Shown here piece by piece: positions 1 through 8,044 of a stretch of DNA of 64,000 nt. The DNA comes from PALSA-612 sp963773055. Lineage in GTDB: Bacteria > Actinomycetota > Thermoleophilia > Gaiellales > Gaiellaceae. Both the position numbers and the translations under genes were made by a program. Positions within the stretch are counted from its first letter, which is position 1. Every line of letters begins with the position of its first letter. The notes beneath the pieces were generated by a model. It was not told the DNA's origin, did not search any database, and saw nothing but the letters and a program-made list of their open reading frames with translations. Location of the stretch: the NCBI GenBank assembly GCA_963773055.1, contig CAVYZL010000006.1, positions 992,001-1,056,000 on the forward strand, in the 5' to 3' direction.

Positions 1-222
1 CCCGGAGAGGCCGATGCCGGCCACCTCGTGCCCGGTGGACACCTCGGCGACCGCCGCTTCGGCGGCGCGCCACCAGTCCTCGGGATCCTGCTCGGACCAC
101 CCAGGTCTCGGAGTCGACAGCGAGTAGCCGCTTACGCCGCGGGCGACGATGGCGCCCTCGGGCGTGATGGCGATTGCCTTGACCCCGGTCGTCCCGACAT
201 CGAGCCCGACGAGAACCGTCAC
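1..222 (-). CDS. xylB: FGGY carbohydrate kinase, probably xylulokinase (N-terminal part; runs off the left edge)
   Basis: The first 74 codons of an FGGY-family sugar kinase, read leftward from a GTG at 222. The N-terminus has the ATP-binding phosphate loop of the family (GLDVGTTGVKAIA, residues 6-18) followed by the typical PGWSEQDPEDWW stretch (residues 40-51), where xylulokinases have a sugar-contacting region. The family phosphorylates ketoses with ATP in the cytoplasm. The gene begins 14 bases after the stop of a xylose-isomerase-like gene, so xylose to xylulose to xylulose 5-phosphate is the natural reading. Only the N-terminus is visible, so other FGGY substrates (gluconate, glycerol, ribulose) cannot be excluded. 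Confidence 0.8.
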   Translation of the reverse strand, partial: MTVLVGLDVGTTGVKAIAITPEGAIVARGVSGYSLSTPRPGWSEQDPEDWWRAAEAAVAEVSTGHEVAGIGLSG

Positions 223-236
223 GCGTGGTGTTGGGC

Positions 237-1235
237 CTAGGCGCCGAGAGCGGCGTAGACGAGCTCGTATGCACGCACCGCATCCTTGCGCGACTGCGCC
301 TCCCTGAGCGCCGCGTCGTCGATCCGGCCGGCCACGTCCCAGATGAATCGCCATTGCAGCACGGAGCGCCGGACGGCGCCGACGGCGTCCTCCGTGTACG
401 GATAGAGATCGAACCCGAGCCGTTCGCCGTTCTCACCGTAGTTCGCGCGTCTCAGCTCGAGAGCGAGCTCGAGCGTCTCCATGAACGCGGTTGCGCCGAC
501 CATGTTGTCGTCGTCGAAAGTGCCCCAGCCGGAGTTCGCGTGCTGATGGCCGAGCAACCCTTCGGAGGCCAGCAGCGCCGCATACTCCGCCAGGCTCTCC
601 CCGTTCATGAGCAGGTGCTGCCAGTCCATGTTCACCTTGATGCTGGTGATGCCGCGAGCGCGCAGCAGGTGGATCACGTAGAGCGTCATGCCAATGTTCC
701 GCATGAAGATCTTCATCGCCGGCTCGGAGTTCTTGTGCTCGAGAAACAGCGCAATGCCTCGTTCCTGGCAGCGCGCCGCAACCGTCCCTACACCGTCGAC
801 GAATCGCGCCCACGCCTCGCCATAGGGCGTCTGAAACGGGTAGTTGTAGCCCTCGATCCCTGGCCAAAGGATCATCTGCGCCCCGATGTCCGCGGCAAAG
901 TCGGCGGCTCGCAGCGCTTCGTCGAGCGCGGCGGCGCGGACGGTGTCGTCCGGCGACGAGAGCCCACCTCTGCCAAACAGCGGGTTGAGGTGCGTCCCGG
1001 TCGCGATCGCGTAGACCCCGTGGCCGTCGAGCGTGGCTCGCACGTCGTCGAGGTTCTCCTCCGAGAGCTCCTGGGGGTAGTGGAACTCGTAGTCGTCGAT
1101 GAGGCCGGCAAGCCCTTCGACCGCCCGCGCAACCTTCGTCGCTGTCGTCTCTCGCATGTGCTGGGGCTGGTAGCCGCCGGGTACGAAACGGGTCACCATC
1201 GGCCCGAGCGCCCAGATGCCGAGGCTCGTCTTCAT
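237..1235 (-). CDS. Xylose isomerase-like TIM barrel protein
   Basis: 332 residues, the length of a complete sugar isomerase/epimerase TIM barrel. Candidate metal and catalytic residues sit at barrel strand ends: E166 in FLEHKNSEP, D204 in VNMDWQH, His230/232 and the acidic run 241-243 in HQHANSGWGTFDDD, and D276 in GFDLYPYTED. These match the order of metal ligands in class I xylose isomerases, though the sequence is divergent. The product would interconvert an aldose and its ketose in the cytoplasm. The ATG at 1235 lies 10 bases after the stop of the RNase HI gene and the stop lies 14 bases before the FGGY kinase, so the three are probably one transcript. A related epimerase activity is possible. 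Confidence 0.78.
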   Translation of the reverse strand: MKTSLGIWALGPMVTRFVPGGYQPQHMRETTATKVARAVEGLAGLIDDYEFHYPQELSEENLDDVRATLDGHGVYAIATGTHLNPLFGRGGLSSPDDTVRAAALDEALRAADFAADIGAQMILWPGIEGYNYPFQTPYGEAWARFVDGVGTVAARCQERGIALFLEHKNSEPAMKIFMRNIGMTLYVIHLLRARGITSIKVNMDWQHLLMNGESLAEYAALLASEGLLGHQHANSGWGTFDDDNMVGATAFMETLELALELRRANYGENGERLGFDLYPYTEDAVGAVRRSVLQWRFIWDVAGRIDDAALREAQSRKDAVRAYELVYAALGA

Positions 1236-1245
1236 TGTTCGAACC

Positions 1246-1653
1246 CTACTCGGAGACCGACGCGTCGAGCGCTTCGTTGACGAGGCGGTCGGCGAGCTCG
1301 TTGTGCTCGCGCCGCACGGCGACGAGCTCGACGCGCTCGAAGCTTCGCACGAGGTCGTTCGCGTCGGCCCACAGCTCTCGCAGCGCCGCGTTCTTCACCT
1401 TGTACTCGCCGCGCATCTGCTTCACGAGCAGCTCGGAGTCGGACACGACCTCGAGCTCTTCAACACCCAGCTGCCCGGCGCGCTCGAGCCCGGCCACCAG
1501 CGCACGGTATTCGGCGACGTTGTTCGTGGCGACGCCGATCGCCTTGCCCTCGGCGGCGAGCACCGTTCCGTCCCCGGCCTCGAGCACGTAGCCGTACGCG
1601 GCCGGGCCCGGGTTGCCGCGCGCGCCGCCGTCCGTGAACAGCTTCGCTTTCAG
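1246..1653 (-). CDS. rnhA: RNase HI family protein, apparently with a CTG start codon
   Basis: 135 residues with the RNase HI fold signatures: FTDGGARGNPGPAAYG at residues 6-21 (first catalytic Asp, D8), NNVAEYRAL with the catalytic Glu (E48), SDSELLVKQM with the second Asp (D72), and NELADRLVNEAL with the last Asp (D122). It would cleave the RNA strand of RNA-DNA hybrids. The essential D8 lies upstream of the first in-frame GTG (at 1587), so the gene must start earlier. The only well-placed candidate is a CTG at 1653, seven bases after a GGAG that overlaps the stop of the upstream aldehyde dehydrogenase. No ATG, GTG or TTG lies in this frame in the stretch I read just upstream. Confidence 0.82.
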   Translation of the reverse strand: MKAKLFTDGGARGNPGPAAYGYVLEAGDGTVLAAEGKAIGVATNNVAEYRALVAGLERAGQLGVEELEVVSDSELLVKQMRGEYKVKNAALRELWADANDLVRSFERVELVAVRREHNELADRLVNEALDASVSE

Positions 1654-1657
1654 GCCG

Positions 1658-3151
1658 CTACTCCGTGTCGATCTGCGCGCGCTGGAGCTTCCCCGAGTAG
1701 TCGACGTAGATCGACTTCCACTCGGTGAAGACGTCGAGCGCGGCCTGGCCCGCCTCGCGATGACCGTTCCCCGTCTGCTTCGTGCCGCCGAACGGGAGGT
1801 GCACCTCGGCGCCGATCGTGCCCGCGTTGACGTACGTGATTCCGGCCTCGAGGTCGCGCATCGCGCGGAACGCCTGGTTCACGTCGGCGGTGAAGATCGA
1901 CGACGAGAGCCCGTAGCGGATGCCGTTGGCGACACGGATCGCCTCGTCGAAGTCCTCGACGGGGATGATCGAGGTGGTCGGCCCGAAGATCTCCTCCTGC
2001 GCGACGCGCATTCCGGCTTCGACGTCACCGAAGATCGTTGGCCGGTAGAAGAAGCCGTCGTCGAGGCCGTCGCCGGTCGCGACCTCGCCGCCCGTCAGCA
2101 GCGTCGCGCCCTCGTCCTTCCCGATACCCGTGTACGAATGGATCTTCTCGAGCGCCGCGGCGTTGATCACAGGCCCGACGTCCGTGTCGTCCTCCCAGCC
2201 GGGGCCGAGTCGGAGGCGCTCGGCCTGCGCGACGACGCGCGAGACGAGCTCGTCGTACACCTTGCGGTGAACGATCACGCGGCTCGCAGCGGTGCAGCGC
2301 TGGCCGGACGTGCCGAAGGCGGACCAGACGATGCCCTCGACTGCGAGGTCGAGATCGGCGTCGTCCATGACGATGATCCCGTTCTTCCCGCCCAGCTCGA
2401 GGTGGACGTGCTTGAGGTTCTCGGCCGCAGCCTCGAGCACCGCGACGCCGGTCTCGCGCGAGCCCGTGAGCGTGACGACGGGCACGTCGGGATGGCGGAC
2501 GATCCTGTCCCCCACCTCACGGCCGAAGCCGTGAACGAGGTTGACGACGCCCGGTGGCACGCCGGCCTCGAGCAGTAGCTCGACGAAGCGCTGCGCGAGC
2601 ATCGGCGTGTCGTTCGCGGGCTTGAAGACGACGGTGTTGCCGCAGACGAGCGCGGGCACGATCTTCCAGGACGGGATCGCGATCGGGAAGTTCCACGGGG
2701 TGATCACGCCGACGACGCCGATCGGCGTCCGGACGCTCATGTTGAACTTGTCCGGGAGCTCGGACGGCGTCGTGTGCCCGAACAACCGGCGGCCCTCGCC
2801 GGCCATGTAGTAGCTCATGTCGATCGCTTCCTGCACGTCGCCCCCGGCCTCCGCGAGCACCTTCCCCATCTCGCGGGCCATCAGGTTTGCGAGCTCGGCC
2901 TTGTGCTCGGCGACGAGCGCGCCGAACCGGAAGAGGATCTCGCCGCGCTTCGGCGCCGGCACGAGCCTCCAGCTCGTGTACGCCTCTCTCGCCGCCTCGA
3001 CTGCACGGTCAACGTCGGCGGAACTCGACCGCGGGAAGACGCCGATCAGCTCGCCGGTCGCCGGGCTGCGGCTCTCGAAGGTCTTGCTCGTGTCGGCGCC
3101 GACCCAGGCGTCGCCGATCAGGTTCGCCTGCGTCTCGACCCCGGTCGCCAC
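1658..3151 (-). CDS. NAD(P)-dependent aldehyde dehydrogenase
   Basis: 497 residues, the full length of the aldehyde dehydrogenase superfamily. Key residues are visible: TPWNFP with N154, the cofactor-loop FKPAN at 177-181, LELGGKN with the general-base Glu252, and FGTSGQRCT with the catalytic Cys286. The TSGQRCT form resembles the ALDH7/piperideine-6-carboxylate dehydrogenase group, but substrate cannot be read with certainty. It oxidises an aldehyde to a carboxylate in the cytoplasm. The RNase HI and sugar genes follow directly downstream (4-base gap to the inferred CTG), so it heads a four-gene cluster; a role in sugar or sugar-acid oxidation is possible but is only an inference from position. 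Confidence 0.88.
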   Translation of the reverse strand: MATGVETQANLIGDAWVGADTSKTFESRSPATGELIGVFPRSSSADVDRAVEAAREAYTSWRLVPAPKRGEILFRFGALVAEHKAELANLMAREMGKVLAEAGGDVQEAIDMSYYMAGEGRRLFGHTTPSELPDKFNMSVRTPIGVVGVITPWNFPIAIPSWKIVPALVCGNTVVFKPANDTPMLAQRFVELLLEAGVPPGVVNLVHGFGREVGDRIVRHPDVPVVTLTGSRETGVAVLEAAAENLKHVHLELGGKNGIIVMDDADLDLAVEGIVWSAFGTSGQRCTAASRVIVHRKVYDELVSRVVAQAERLRLGPGWEDDTDVGPVINAAALEKIHSYTGIGKDEGATLLTGGEVATGDGLDDGFFYRPTIFGDVEAGMRVAQEEIFGPTTSIIPVEDFDEAIRVANGIRYGLSSSIFTADVNQAFRAMRDLEAGITYVNAGTIGAEVHLPFGGTKQTGNGHREAGQAALDVFTEWKSIYVDYSGKLQRAQIDTE

Positions 3152-3173
3152 GCGCCGAGTCTAGTCCGGCAGC

Positions 3174-3389
3174 CTACGGAGCGTTGATCGGGGGGAACGT
3201 GAACGGAATGCGTGCGCGACGTCGCTCGCGGACTTCGCGCCCTTCCCGCGTCGTGGCTGGCGCCTCTCGCTGCCCGCGCGCGCGACGCCGGTCGATGATC
3301 ACCGTGACGTCCGGGTTTCCCTCGTAGTACTCGACGAGGCGCGTGTAGAGCTCCGTTTCGAGCTCCGGGGGCACGACGCAGTAGATCAC
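3174..3389 (-). CDS. Small hypothetical protein, 71 residues
   Basis: 71 codons from an ATG at 3389. The first half (MIYCVVPPELETELY, then YYEGNPDVTVIIDRRR) looks like a folded alpha/beta segment ending in a basic patch; the second half is Arg-rich and ends in IPFTFPPINAP. Strong GC bias at third codon positions supports coding. I do not recognise a named family. It lies 22 bases upstream of the aldehyde dehydrogenase and on the same strand, so it may be co-transcribed. Confidence 0.55.
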   Translation of the reverse strand: MIYCVVPPELETELYTRLVEYYEGNPDVTVIIDRRRARGQREAPATTREGREVRERRRARIPFTFPPINAP

Positions 3390-3455
3390 AGCCCCACTGA
3401 TTGTAGGTACCCCGGCGGCGCGCGTCAGCCCCTCGGAAGGGCTATTCGACCATGG

Positions 3456-4049
3456 CTACTCGGGTGCCACAGCCGGAACGAGCCGGCCTGCGGGGTCGAC
3501 CTCAGCGTTCCACGCCGTCTGCGCCACCTCGAGATCGGCGAGATCGAACCCGCGTTCGATCAGCCGGACGGGTTGCGGCTCGTCGGCGTCGACGTCGTAC
3601 TGGTACCACGAGATGTCCCAGCAGACCGTGACGACGGCCGTGCGGTCGCCCGTCGGGCGGATCGCCGCCCGCGGCGTGCCGAGGCTGCGGATCAGGCCCT
3701 CCACCGTGCGTCGGTGCGGGCTGCCGTTGAAGATCGACGCGGCCTGGACTACGACCTGATCCTCCGGCGACAGACGGCGGAGCATCGGCTCAGCGACCGC
3801 CTCGCCGACGGGAGGGGACGGCGCCTTGAAGAGCCGGGCGAAGAAGCCGCGTCGCTGCTCCTGGGGCCGGACGTGGAGGCCCGGCCCGCCTTCGCGGTAC
3901 CACCCTGCCTCGAGCGCCTGCTCGCGGCAGAGAGGGCAGACGTCGACGTAGTCGAGCCCGTCCGGAGAGAAGCGCTCGGTGCGCTCACCGACGAGGAGCG
4001 AGCGGTCGCAGATCGCGCACGTGACCGCCGGAGCCGCGCCGCCCGGCAT
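3456..4049 (-). CDS. Zinc-finger-like hypothetical protein coupled to EF-G2
   Basis: 197 residues starting at the ATG at 4049, which overlaps the stop codon of the EF-G2 gene (ATGA); the frame stays open further upstream but there it merely shadows EF-G2. Two CxxC pairs (CAIC near residue 12 and CPLC near residue 37) form a treble-clef or zinc-ribbon-like knuckle around a short beta hairpin. The rest is alpha/beta with LSPEDQVVVQAASIFNGS and an acidic C-terminus rich in Trp and Tyr. Translational coupling suggests that it is made in step with the GTPase. Function is unknown. Confidence 0.72.
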   Translation of the reverse strand: MPGGAAPAVTCAICDRSLLVGERTERFSPDGLDYVDVCPLCREQALEAGWYREGGPGLHVRPQEQRRGFFARLFKAPSPPVGEAVAEPMLRRLSPEDQVVVQAASIFNGSPHRRTVEGLIRSLGTPRAAIRPTGDRTAVVTVCWDISWYQYDVDADEPQPVRLIERGFDLADLEVAQTAWNAEVDPAGRLVPAVAPE

Positions 4050-6103
4050 CAGTGGGCGCTTGCCTCCTCCTTCGCCTTTGCCGCGTCGTCCATCACCTTC
4101 TGCGCGATGTGCGACGGGACCTCCTCGTAGCGGAGGAACGACATCGCGTAGTCGCCGCGGCCGCCCGTGAGCGACGTGAGCGACTGCGAGTACGTCAGCA
4201 CTTCGGCCATTGGCACCTCGGCCTTGATCGTCGTCATCCCGCCGAGCGGCTCCATCCCGAGCAGACGCCCGCGCCGGGAGTTGAGATCGCCGTTGACGGC
4301 GCCCACGGCCTCGTCCGGCACGGTCACGTCGAGCTCCATGATCGGCTCGAGGAGCATCGGGTCCGCCTTCTGGTACGCGTCCTTGAAAGCCATCGAGCCT
4401 GCGATCTTGAATGCCATCTCCGAGGAGTCGACGTTGTGGTACTGGCCGTCGACGAGCCGTACGGTCACGCCCTGCACCGGCGCGCCGGCGAGGTCGCCGT
4501 GGAGCATTGCCTCCTGGATCCCCTTGTCGACGGCGGGCCGGAAGCCCTGCGGGATGACGCCGCCGACGATCTTGTCGACGAACTCGTAGCCCTCGTGCCC
4601 GGGCCGCGGCTCGAGCACGATCTCGCAATCGCCGAACTGCCCGCGGCCACCAGTCTGCTTCTTGTAGCGGGCGCGCGCACGCGACTCCTTGCGAATGGTC
4701 TCGAGGTACGGGACGCGCGGCTGCGCGAGCTCGACGTCGACGCCGAAGCGTCGATGGAGCCGCTCGACGGCGACCTCGACGTGCATCTGCGAGAGGCCGG
4801 CGAGCAGCTGCTCCGCCGTACGCTCGTCGCGGCGGAGGACGAGGGTCGGGTCCTCCTCGGCCAGCCGGCGGAGGGATGCGGCGGCTTTGTCCTCGTCGCC
4901 CTTCGTCTTCGGCGTGATCGCGAAGCTCATGACGGGCTCGGGAAAGTCGATCGTCGGCAGCTCGACGGTGCGCTCGGCGTCCAGCAGGAGATCGCCGGTG
5001 TGCGTCTCCTTCAGCTTCGCGACGGCGCCGATGTCGCCCTCGCCGAACTCATCCGTCGCCGTGTGCTCCTTGCCCTGAAGAAGCAGGAGCTGCCCGAGAC
5101 GCTCCTTCGAATGCGCGCGCACGTTCGCGACCGTGGAGTCCGCTTTCAGCGTGCCCTGGAGCACGCGGAACAGCGAGATGCGGCCTGCGAACGGATCGGC
5201 GATCGTCTTGAAGACGAACGCCGCTGTGCCGGCGCCCTCTACCTGCACCGGGGCGCCGCGCTTCGCGGGCGAGGGCACGCCCTCGACGAGCAGGTCGAGG
5301 AGCGCCTGCGTGCCGAGGTTCTTCGTCGCAACGCCGGCGGCGACCGGAAAGATCTCACCTCGCGTGACGGCGTCCTTGAGTGCGTGCGCAACCTCGTCGA
5401 CCGCGAGCTCCTCGCCCTCGAGGTAGCGCTCCATCAGACCCTCGTCCGTCTCCACGACCGCGTCGAGAAGCTTCTCGCGGTACTCGGCGACGTCTGCCTC
5501 CAGCTCGGCCGGGATCGGGCCCGGAGCGGCCTCGCGGTCGCCCTCGGGGCTCGTGTATGCGGTCATGTGCAAGAGGTCGACGACGCCCGTCAGCTCGTGC
5601 TCGGCGCCGATCGGCAGAGCGACGGCGACGCACTTCGGCGAAAGCTGCTCGGTCAGCTGGCCGAGCGCACGGTAGAAGTCTGCGCGCTCACGGTCGAGCA
5701 TGTTCACGAAAACGACGCGTGCGAGCCGACCTGCCTCGGCCCGCTTCCACACGCGGCTCGTGCCGACCTCGACGCCCATCACCGCGCTGACGACGACGAG
5801 CGCGCCGTCCGCGACGGTCAGCGCAGCGATCGCGTCACCCTGGAAGCCGGTGTCGCCCGGCGTGTCGACGAGATTGATCTTCCGCCCCTGCCACTCCGCG
5901 TGCGCGAGCGTCGCCGAGAGGGACATCTGCCGCCGCTGCTCGTCCTCGTCCCAGTCGGTCACCGTGTTTCCCGCTTCGACGGTTCCGAGTCGATTGACCG
6001 CGCCTGACTGGAAGAGCATCGCCTCGACGAGCGACGTCTTCCCGGTACCTCGGTGCCCGACGACGGCGACGTTGCGAATCTTTCCTGGATCGAACGAAGA
6101 CAT
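4049..6103 (-). CDS. Elongation factor G-like GTPase, EF-G2 type
   Basis: 684 residues with all EF-G domains. The GTPase domain shows G1 GHRGTGKT (16-23), G3 DTPG (80-83) and a G4 reading NMLD (134-137) where most translational GTPases have NKxD. Domain IV carries the EF-G-like GQFGDCEI and VIPQGF stretches, and domain V ends in GRGDYAMSFLRYEEVP. These features fit the EF-G2 paralogue group of actinobacteria rather than the canonical FusA, which normally sits in the str operon with rpsL/rpsG; no ribosomal genes are nearby. Its role in translation is less clear than that of FusA. The sigma factor gene is 49 bases upstream and the zinc-finger gene overlaps its stop. Confidence 0.88.
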   Translation of the reverse strand: MSSFDPGKIRNVAVVGHRGTGKTSLVEAMLFQSGAVNRLGTVEAGNTVTDWDEDEQRRQMSLSATLAHAEWQGRKINLVDTPGDTGFQGDAIAALTVADGALVVVSAVMGVEVGTSRVWKRAEAGRLARVVFVNMLDRERADFYRALGQLTEQLSPKCVAVALPIGAEHELTGVVDLLHMTAYTSPEGDREAAPGPIPAELEADVAEYREKLLDAVVETDEGLMERYLEGEELAVDEVAHALKDAVTRGEIFPVAAGVATKNLGTQALLDLLVEGVPSPAKRGAPVQVEGAGTAAFVFKTIADPFAGRISLFRVLQGTLKADSTVANVRAHSKERLGQLLLLQGKEHTATDEFGEGDIGAVAKLKETHTGDLLLDAERTVELPTIDFPEPVMSFAITPKTKGDEDKAAASLRRLAEEDPTLVLRRDERTAEQLLAGLSQMHVEVAVERLHRRFGVDVELAQPRVPYLETIRKESRARARYKKQTGGRGQFGDCEIVLEPRPGHEGYEFVDKIVGGVIPQGFRPAVDKGIQEAMLHGDLAGAPVQGVTVRLVDGQYHNVDSSEMAFKIAGSMAFKDAYQKADPMLLEPIMELDVTVPDEAVGAVNGDLNSRRGRLLGMEPLGGMTTIKAEVPMAEVLTYSQSLTSLTGGRGDYAMSFLRYEEVPSHIAQKVMDDAAKAKEEASAH

Positions 6104-6152
6104 CGGTGACGGATCCCTCCTCGAAGACCGCGGTGTGCGGGAGCTAGCCTAG

Positions 6153-6938
6153 CTAGGCGCCAGGGGCCGGGCCACGGCTGCTGGCCCCCGCAAGGCGCGC
6201 GCGCAAGCGAAGGATCGCCTTCGTGTGAAGCTGCGAGACACGCGACTCGGTCACGCCCAGCACCTCGCCGATCTCACGCAGTGTCAGCTCCTCGTAGTAG
6301 TAGAGCGTGACGACGATCTTCTCCCGCTCGGGCAGGCTGGAGATCGCCTCGGCCATCGCCTCTTTCGTCTCCGTCTGGTCGAGCGCGGCCTGAGGCTCCG
6401 GCCCGTCGGGATCCTCGATCGTGTCGATGAGGGCGATCTGGTCGCCGCTCGAGGCCGAGACGGTCCAGAGCTCGTCGAGCGCGGCGATCGACGAGCGCGA
6501 GATGTCGAGCAGGCTGTCCTCGAGCTCCTCGAGCGCGACTCCCATCTTCTCGGCGATCTCCTCGTCGGTCGGCGCACGGTGGAGCTCCGCCTCGAGCTTG
6601 GCGATCGTCCGCTCGATCTCGCGCGCGCGGGCGCGGACGGAGCGCGGCACCCAGTCCATCGCGCGCAGCTCGTCGATGATCGAGCCCTTGATCCGCGCGA
6701 TTGCATATGTCTCGAACTTCACGTCGCGGTCCGGGTCGTAGCGCTCGATCGCGCTGATCAGCCCGAGCAGCCCGTAGGACGCAAGATCGTTCTCGTCCAC
6801 GTGCGCCGGCAGGCCGCTCGAGATCCGTCCCGCGACGAACTTCACGAGCGGCGCGTACGTGAGGATCAGCCGGTCACGGATCGCCGGGTCACTCGTCTTT
6901 CGGTACGAACGCCAGAGGCGCTGGATGTCGTCGGCCAC
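6153..6938 (-). CDS. whiG: RNA polymerase sigma factor, FliA/WhiG type
   Basis: 261 residues with the sigma-28 group layout: region 2 with ENDLASYGLLGLISAIERYD and the KFETYAIARIKGSIIDELR helix (DNA melting and -10 recognition), region 3 with RAPTDEEIAEKMGV, and region 4 helix-turn-helix LTLREIGEVLGVTESRVSQ near the C-terminus (-35 recognition). It lacks region 1.1. WhiG and FliA proteins drive sporulation or motility regulons; no flagellar genes are in the window, so the WhiG-like name is tentative. It is followed 49 bases downstream by EF-G2 and preceded by a small membrane-protein gene. Confidence 0.88.
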   Translation of the reverse strand: MADDIQRLWRSYRKTSDPAIRDRLILTYAPLVKFVAGRISSGLPAHVDENDLASYGLLGLISAIERYDPDRDVKFETYAIARIKGSIIDELRAMDWVPRSVRARAREIERTIAKLEAELHRAPTDEEIAEKMGVALEELEDSLLDISRSSIAALDELWTVSASSGDQIALIDTIEDPDGPEPQAALDQTETKEAMAEAISSLPEREKIVVTLYYYEELTLREIGEVLGVTESRVSQLHTKAILRLRARLAGASSRGPAPGA

Positions 6939-6983
6939 GCGGAGAGGATACGCCGCTTTCCGGCGCTATCCCACTTCGGCCGA

Positions 6984-7160
6984 CTACCGCGTGCGCCAGG
7001 ACCGCACGACGAGCCCCGCCATCCACGCTGCCAGCACGCCTGCGGCGACCACGATCACCCACTGCTCGGCCTTGAATGCAGCCCACGCGATGCCCGCGAG
7101 AACAGCCGCGAGCACGAGGAAGAGCGCGCCAAGCGCTCGCCGATGCGACGACGTGCCCAC
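6984..7160 (-). CDS. Small membrane protein, 58 residues
   Basis: A 58-codon frame from GTG at 7160 to TAG at 6984. After a short basic N-terminus come two hydrophobic helices (about residues 10-28 and 34-51) separated by a short loop (AFKAEQW), ending in WRTR, so both termini probably face the cytoplasm. Third positions are almost all G or C, as expected for a gene here. It ends 45 bases before the sigma factor gene on the same strand. No family is recognised; a role linked to the sigma factor is only suggested by position. Confidence 0.65.
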   Translation of the reverse strand: MGTSSHRRALGALFLVLAAVLAGIAWAAFKAEQWVIVVAAGVLAAWMAGLVVRSWRTR

Positions 7161-7217
7161 CGCCGGAATCTACCCAGCCCGCTGAGTACACTGGCCGGGC
7201 AACCCAGGGTGGTACCG

Positions 7218-7290
7218 AGGGGCGTAGCTCAATTGGCAGAGCACCGGTCTCCAAAACCGGGGGTTGCAGGTTCGAGTCCTGCCGCCCCTG
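7218..7290 (+). tRNA. trnW: tRNA-Trp (CCA)
   Basis: A complete 73-nt cloverleaf. Acceptor stem AGGGGCG (7218-7224) pairs with CGCCCCT (7283-7289), with G73 as discriminator. The anticodon stem CCGGT/ACCGG encloses loop CTCCAAA with anticodon CCA at 7251-7253, and the T arm is GCAGG-TTCGAGT-CCTGC. CCA is not encoded. A TACACT box at 7187-7192 is a plausible -10 element. The 3' half, from the anticodon loop onward, is the attachment core repeated through the next 21-39 kb. Confidence 0.97.
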
Positions 7291-7297
7291 TCCCTTT
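7248..7297 (+). repeat. Attachment core, copy 1 (3' half of tRNA-Trp) with adjacent arm repeats
   Basis: The 50 bases from the anticodon loop to just past the tRNA 3' end recur exactly at 11649-11698 and, allowing small differences at the last bases, at 16709 and 20394. Downstream, 7300-7440 has no gene but holds short repeats: CCGCTAGAGACCGCTCAGG, then three GCTGCCC units spaced by TTT-rich bases. This is the organisation of tyrosine-recombinase arm sites next to an att core. Nothing else is visible up to the lipoprotein gene at 7527. Confidence 0.85.
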
Positions 7298-7526
7298 GAT
7301 AGCCCCGAATCTGGCATGGATAAAGGCGTTGCGGGGCATCGGGCAAGAGGGCCGACCTACCGCTACAGACCGCTAGAGACCGCTCAGGTGCTGCCCTTTG
7401 CTGCCCATTTGCTGCCCACCGCGCAGGCGACAAGGGCCGCTCGGGTCCGGTATCACGACGACCACGGGGGCCCTCCGCCTTGATCGCGACGCCTAGAGTC
7501 TCGTCGGCCTGCAGCGTCCTCCCATG

Positions 7527-7859
7527 TCACGCGCAGCCGCCCTCCTTGCCGTCCGAACTAATCATGGCGACGGCTTCGATCCGGTCGCCCACCTCCTGTT
7601 TGGCGAAGCCATAAGCCGCCCCGCAGATCGCGCCCATCAGGGTGTGGCTTCCCGCGCCGAGGTCCGTTGTGACTTCGAGGTAGTTGGAATTCTCGGAAGA
7701 CATCTTCACCCCGGTGACGTGGTGGTACCACGGTGCCTCACCGAAGCGTTTCTCGAACGCGGCGCTCAACTCCGCGTCGGAGTCTGAGTCTCCGCCGCAG
7801 CCGCTCGCCGCGATTGCGATTGCGCTCAGACCGGCAACAGCGATGGCTTTTGGTGACAC
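7527..7859 (-). CDS. Small secreted lipoprotein
   Basis: 110 residues from a GTG at 7859, chosen because GGAGG lies eight bases upstream. A short signal peptide (AIAVAGLSAIAIAASGC) ends in a lipobox with Cys21, followed by the Gly/Ser/Asp linker usual for actinobacterial lipoproteins. The mature part contains two more cysteines (AICGAAYG and the C-terminal GGCA), which may pair. No catalytic motif is seen. It is expected on the outer face of the membrane. It is the first gene downstream of the tRNA att core and is transcribed toward it. Confidence 0.75.
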   Translation of the reverse strand: MSPKAIAVAGLSAIAIAASGCGGDSDSDAELSAAFEKRFGEAPWYHHVTGVKMSSENSNYLEVTTDLGAGSHTLMGAICGAAYGFAKQEVGDRIEAVAMISSDGKEGGCA

Positions 7860-8044
7860 GCGACACGCCTCCTCGGTCGGGTTGCGCACGACCCTCTCAT
7901 CTGGACTGCGCGAGAGTCAACGGTCGCCGCCTTCGGCTTGCGTCTCACCCAACCCTCGACCGGAGAACGGATTCGGTGGACTCTTTACGCCATCCTAGGC
8001 TGCTCGCGCGGCCCCGCGTCGTCTCCGTTGAAAGCGACCCGCTT

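Noticed and set aside
225..1280. Long plus-strand open frame opposite the TIM barrel gene
   Set aside because: It mirrors the minus-strand xylose-isomerase-like gene and has no recognisable domain; high-GC DNA gives such antisense frames routinely.
3456..4628. A 390-residue version of the zinc-finger protein
   Set aside because: The first 193 residues lie inside EF-G2 in another frame and are Arg-rich; the ATG overlapping the EF-G2 stop is the natural start.
4052..6007. 651-codon plus-strand frame
   Set aside because: Antisense shadow of EF-G2; composition is Arg/His/Leu-rich with no motifs.
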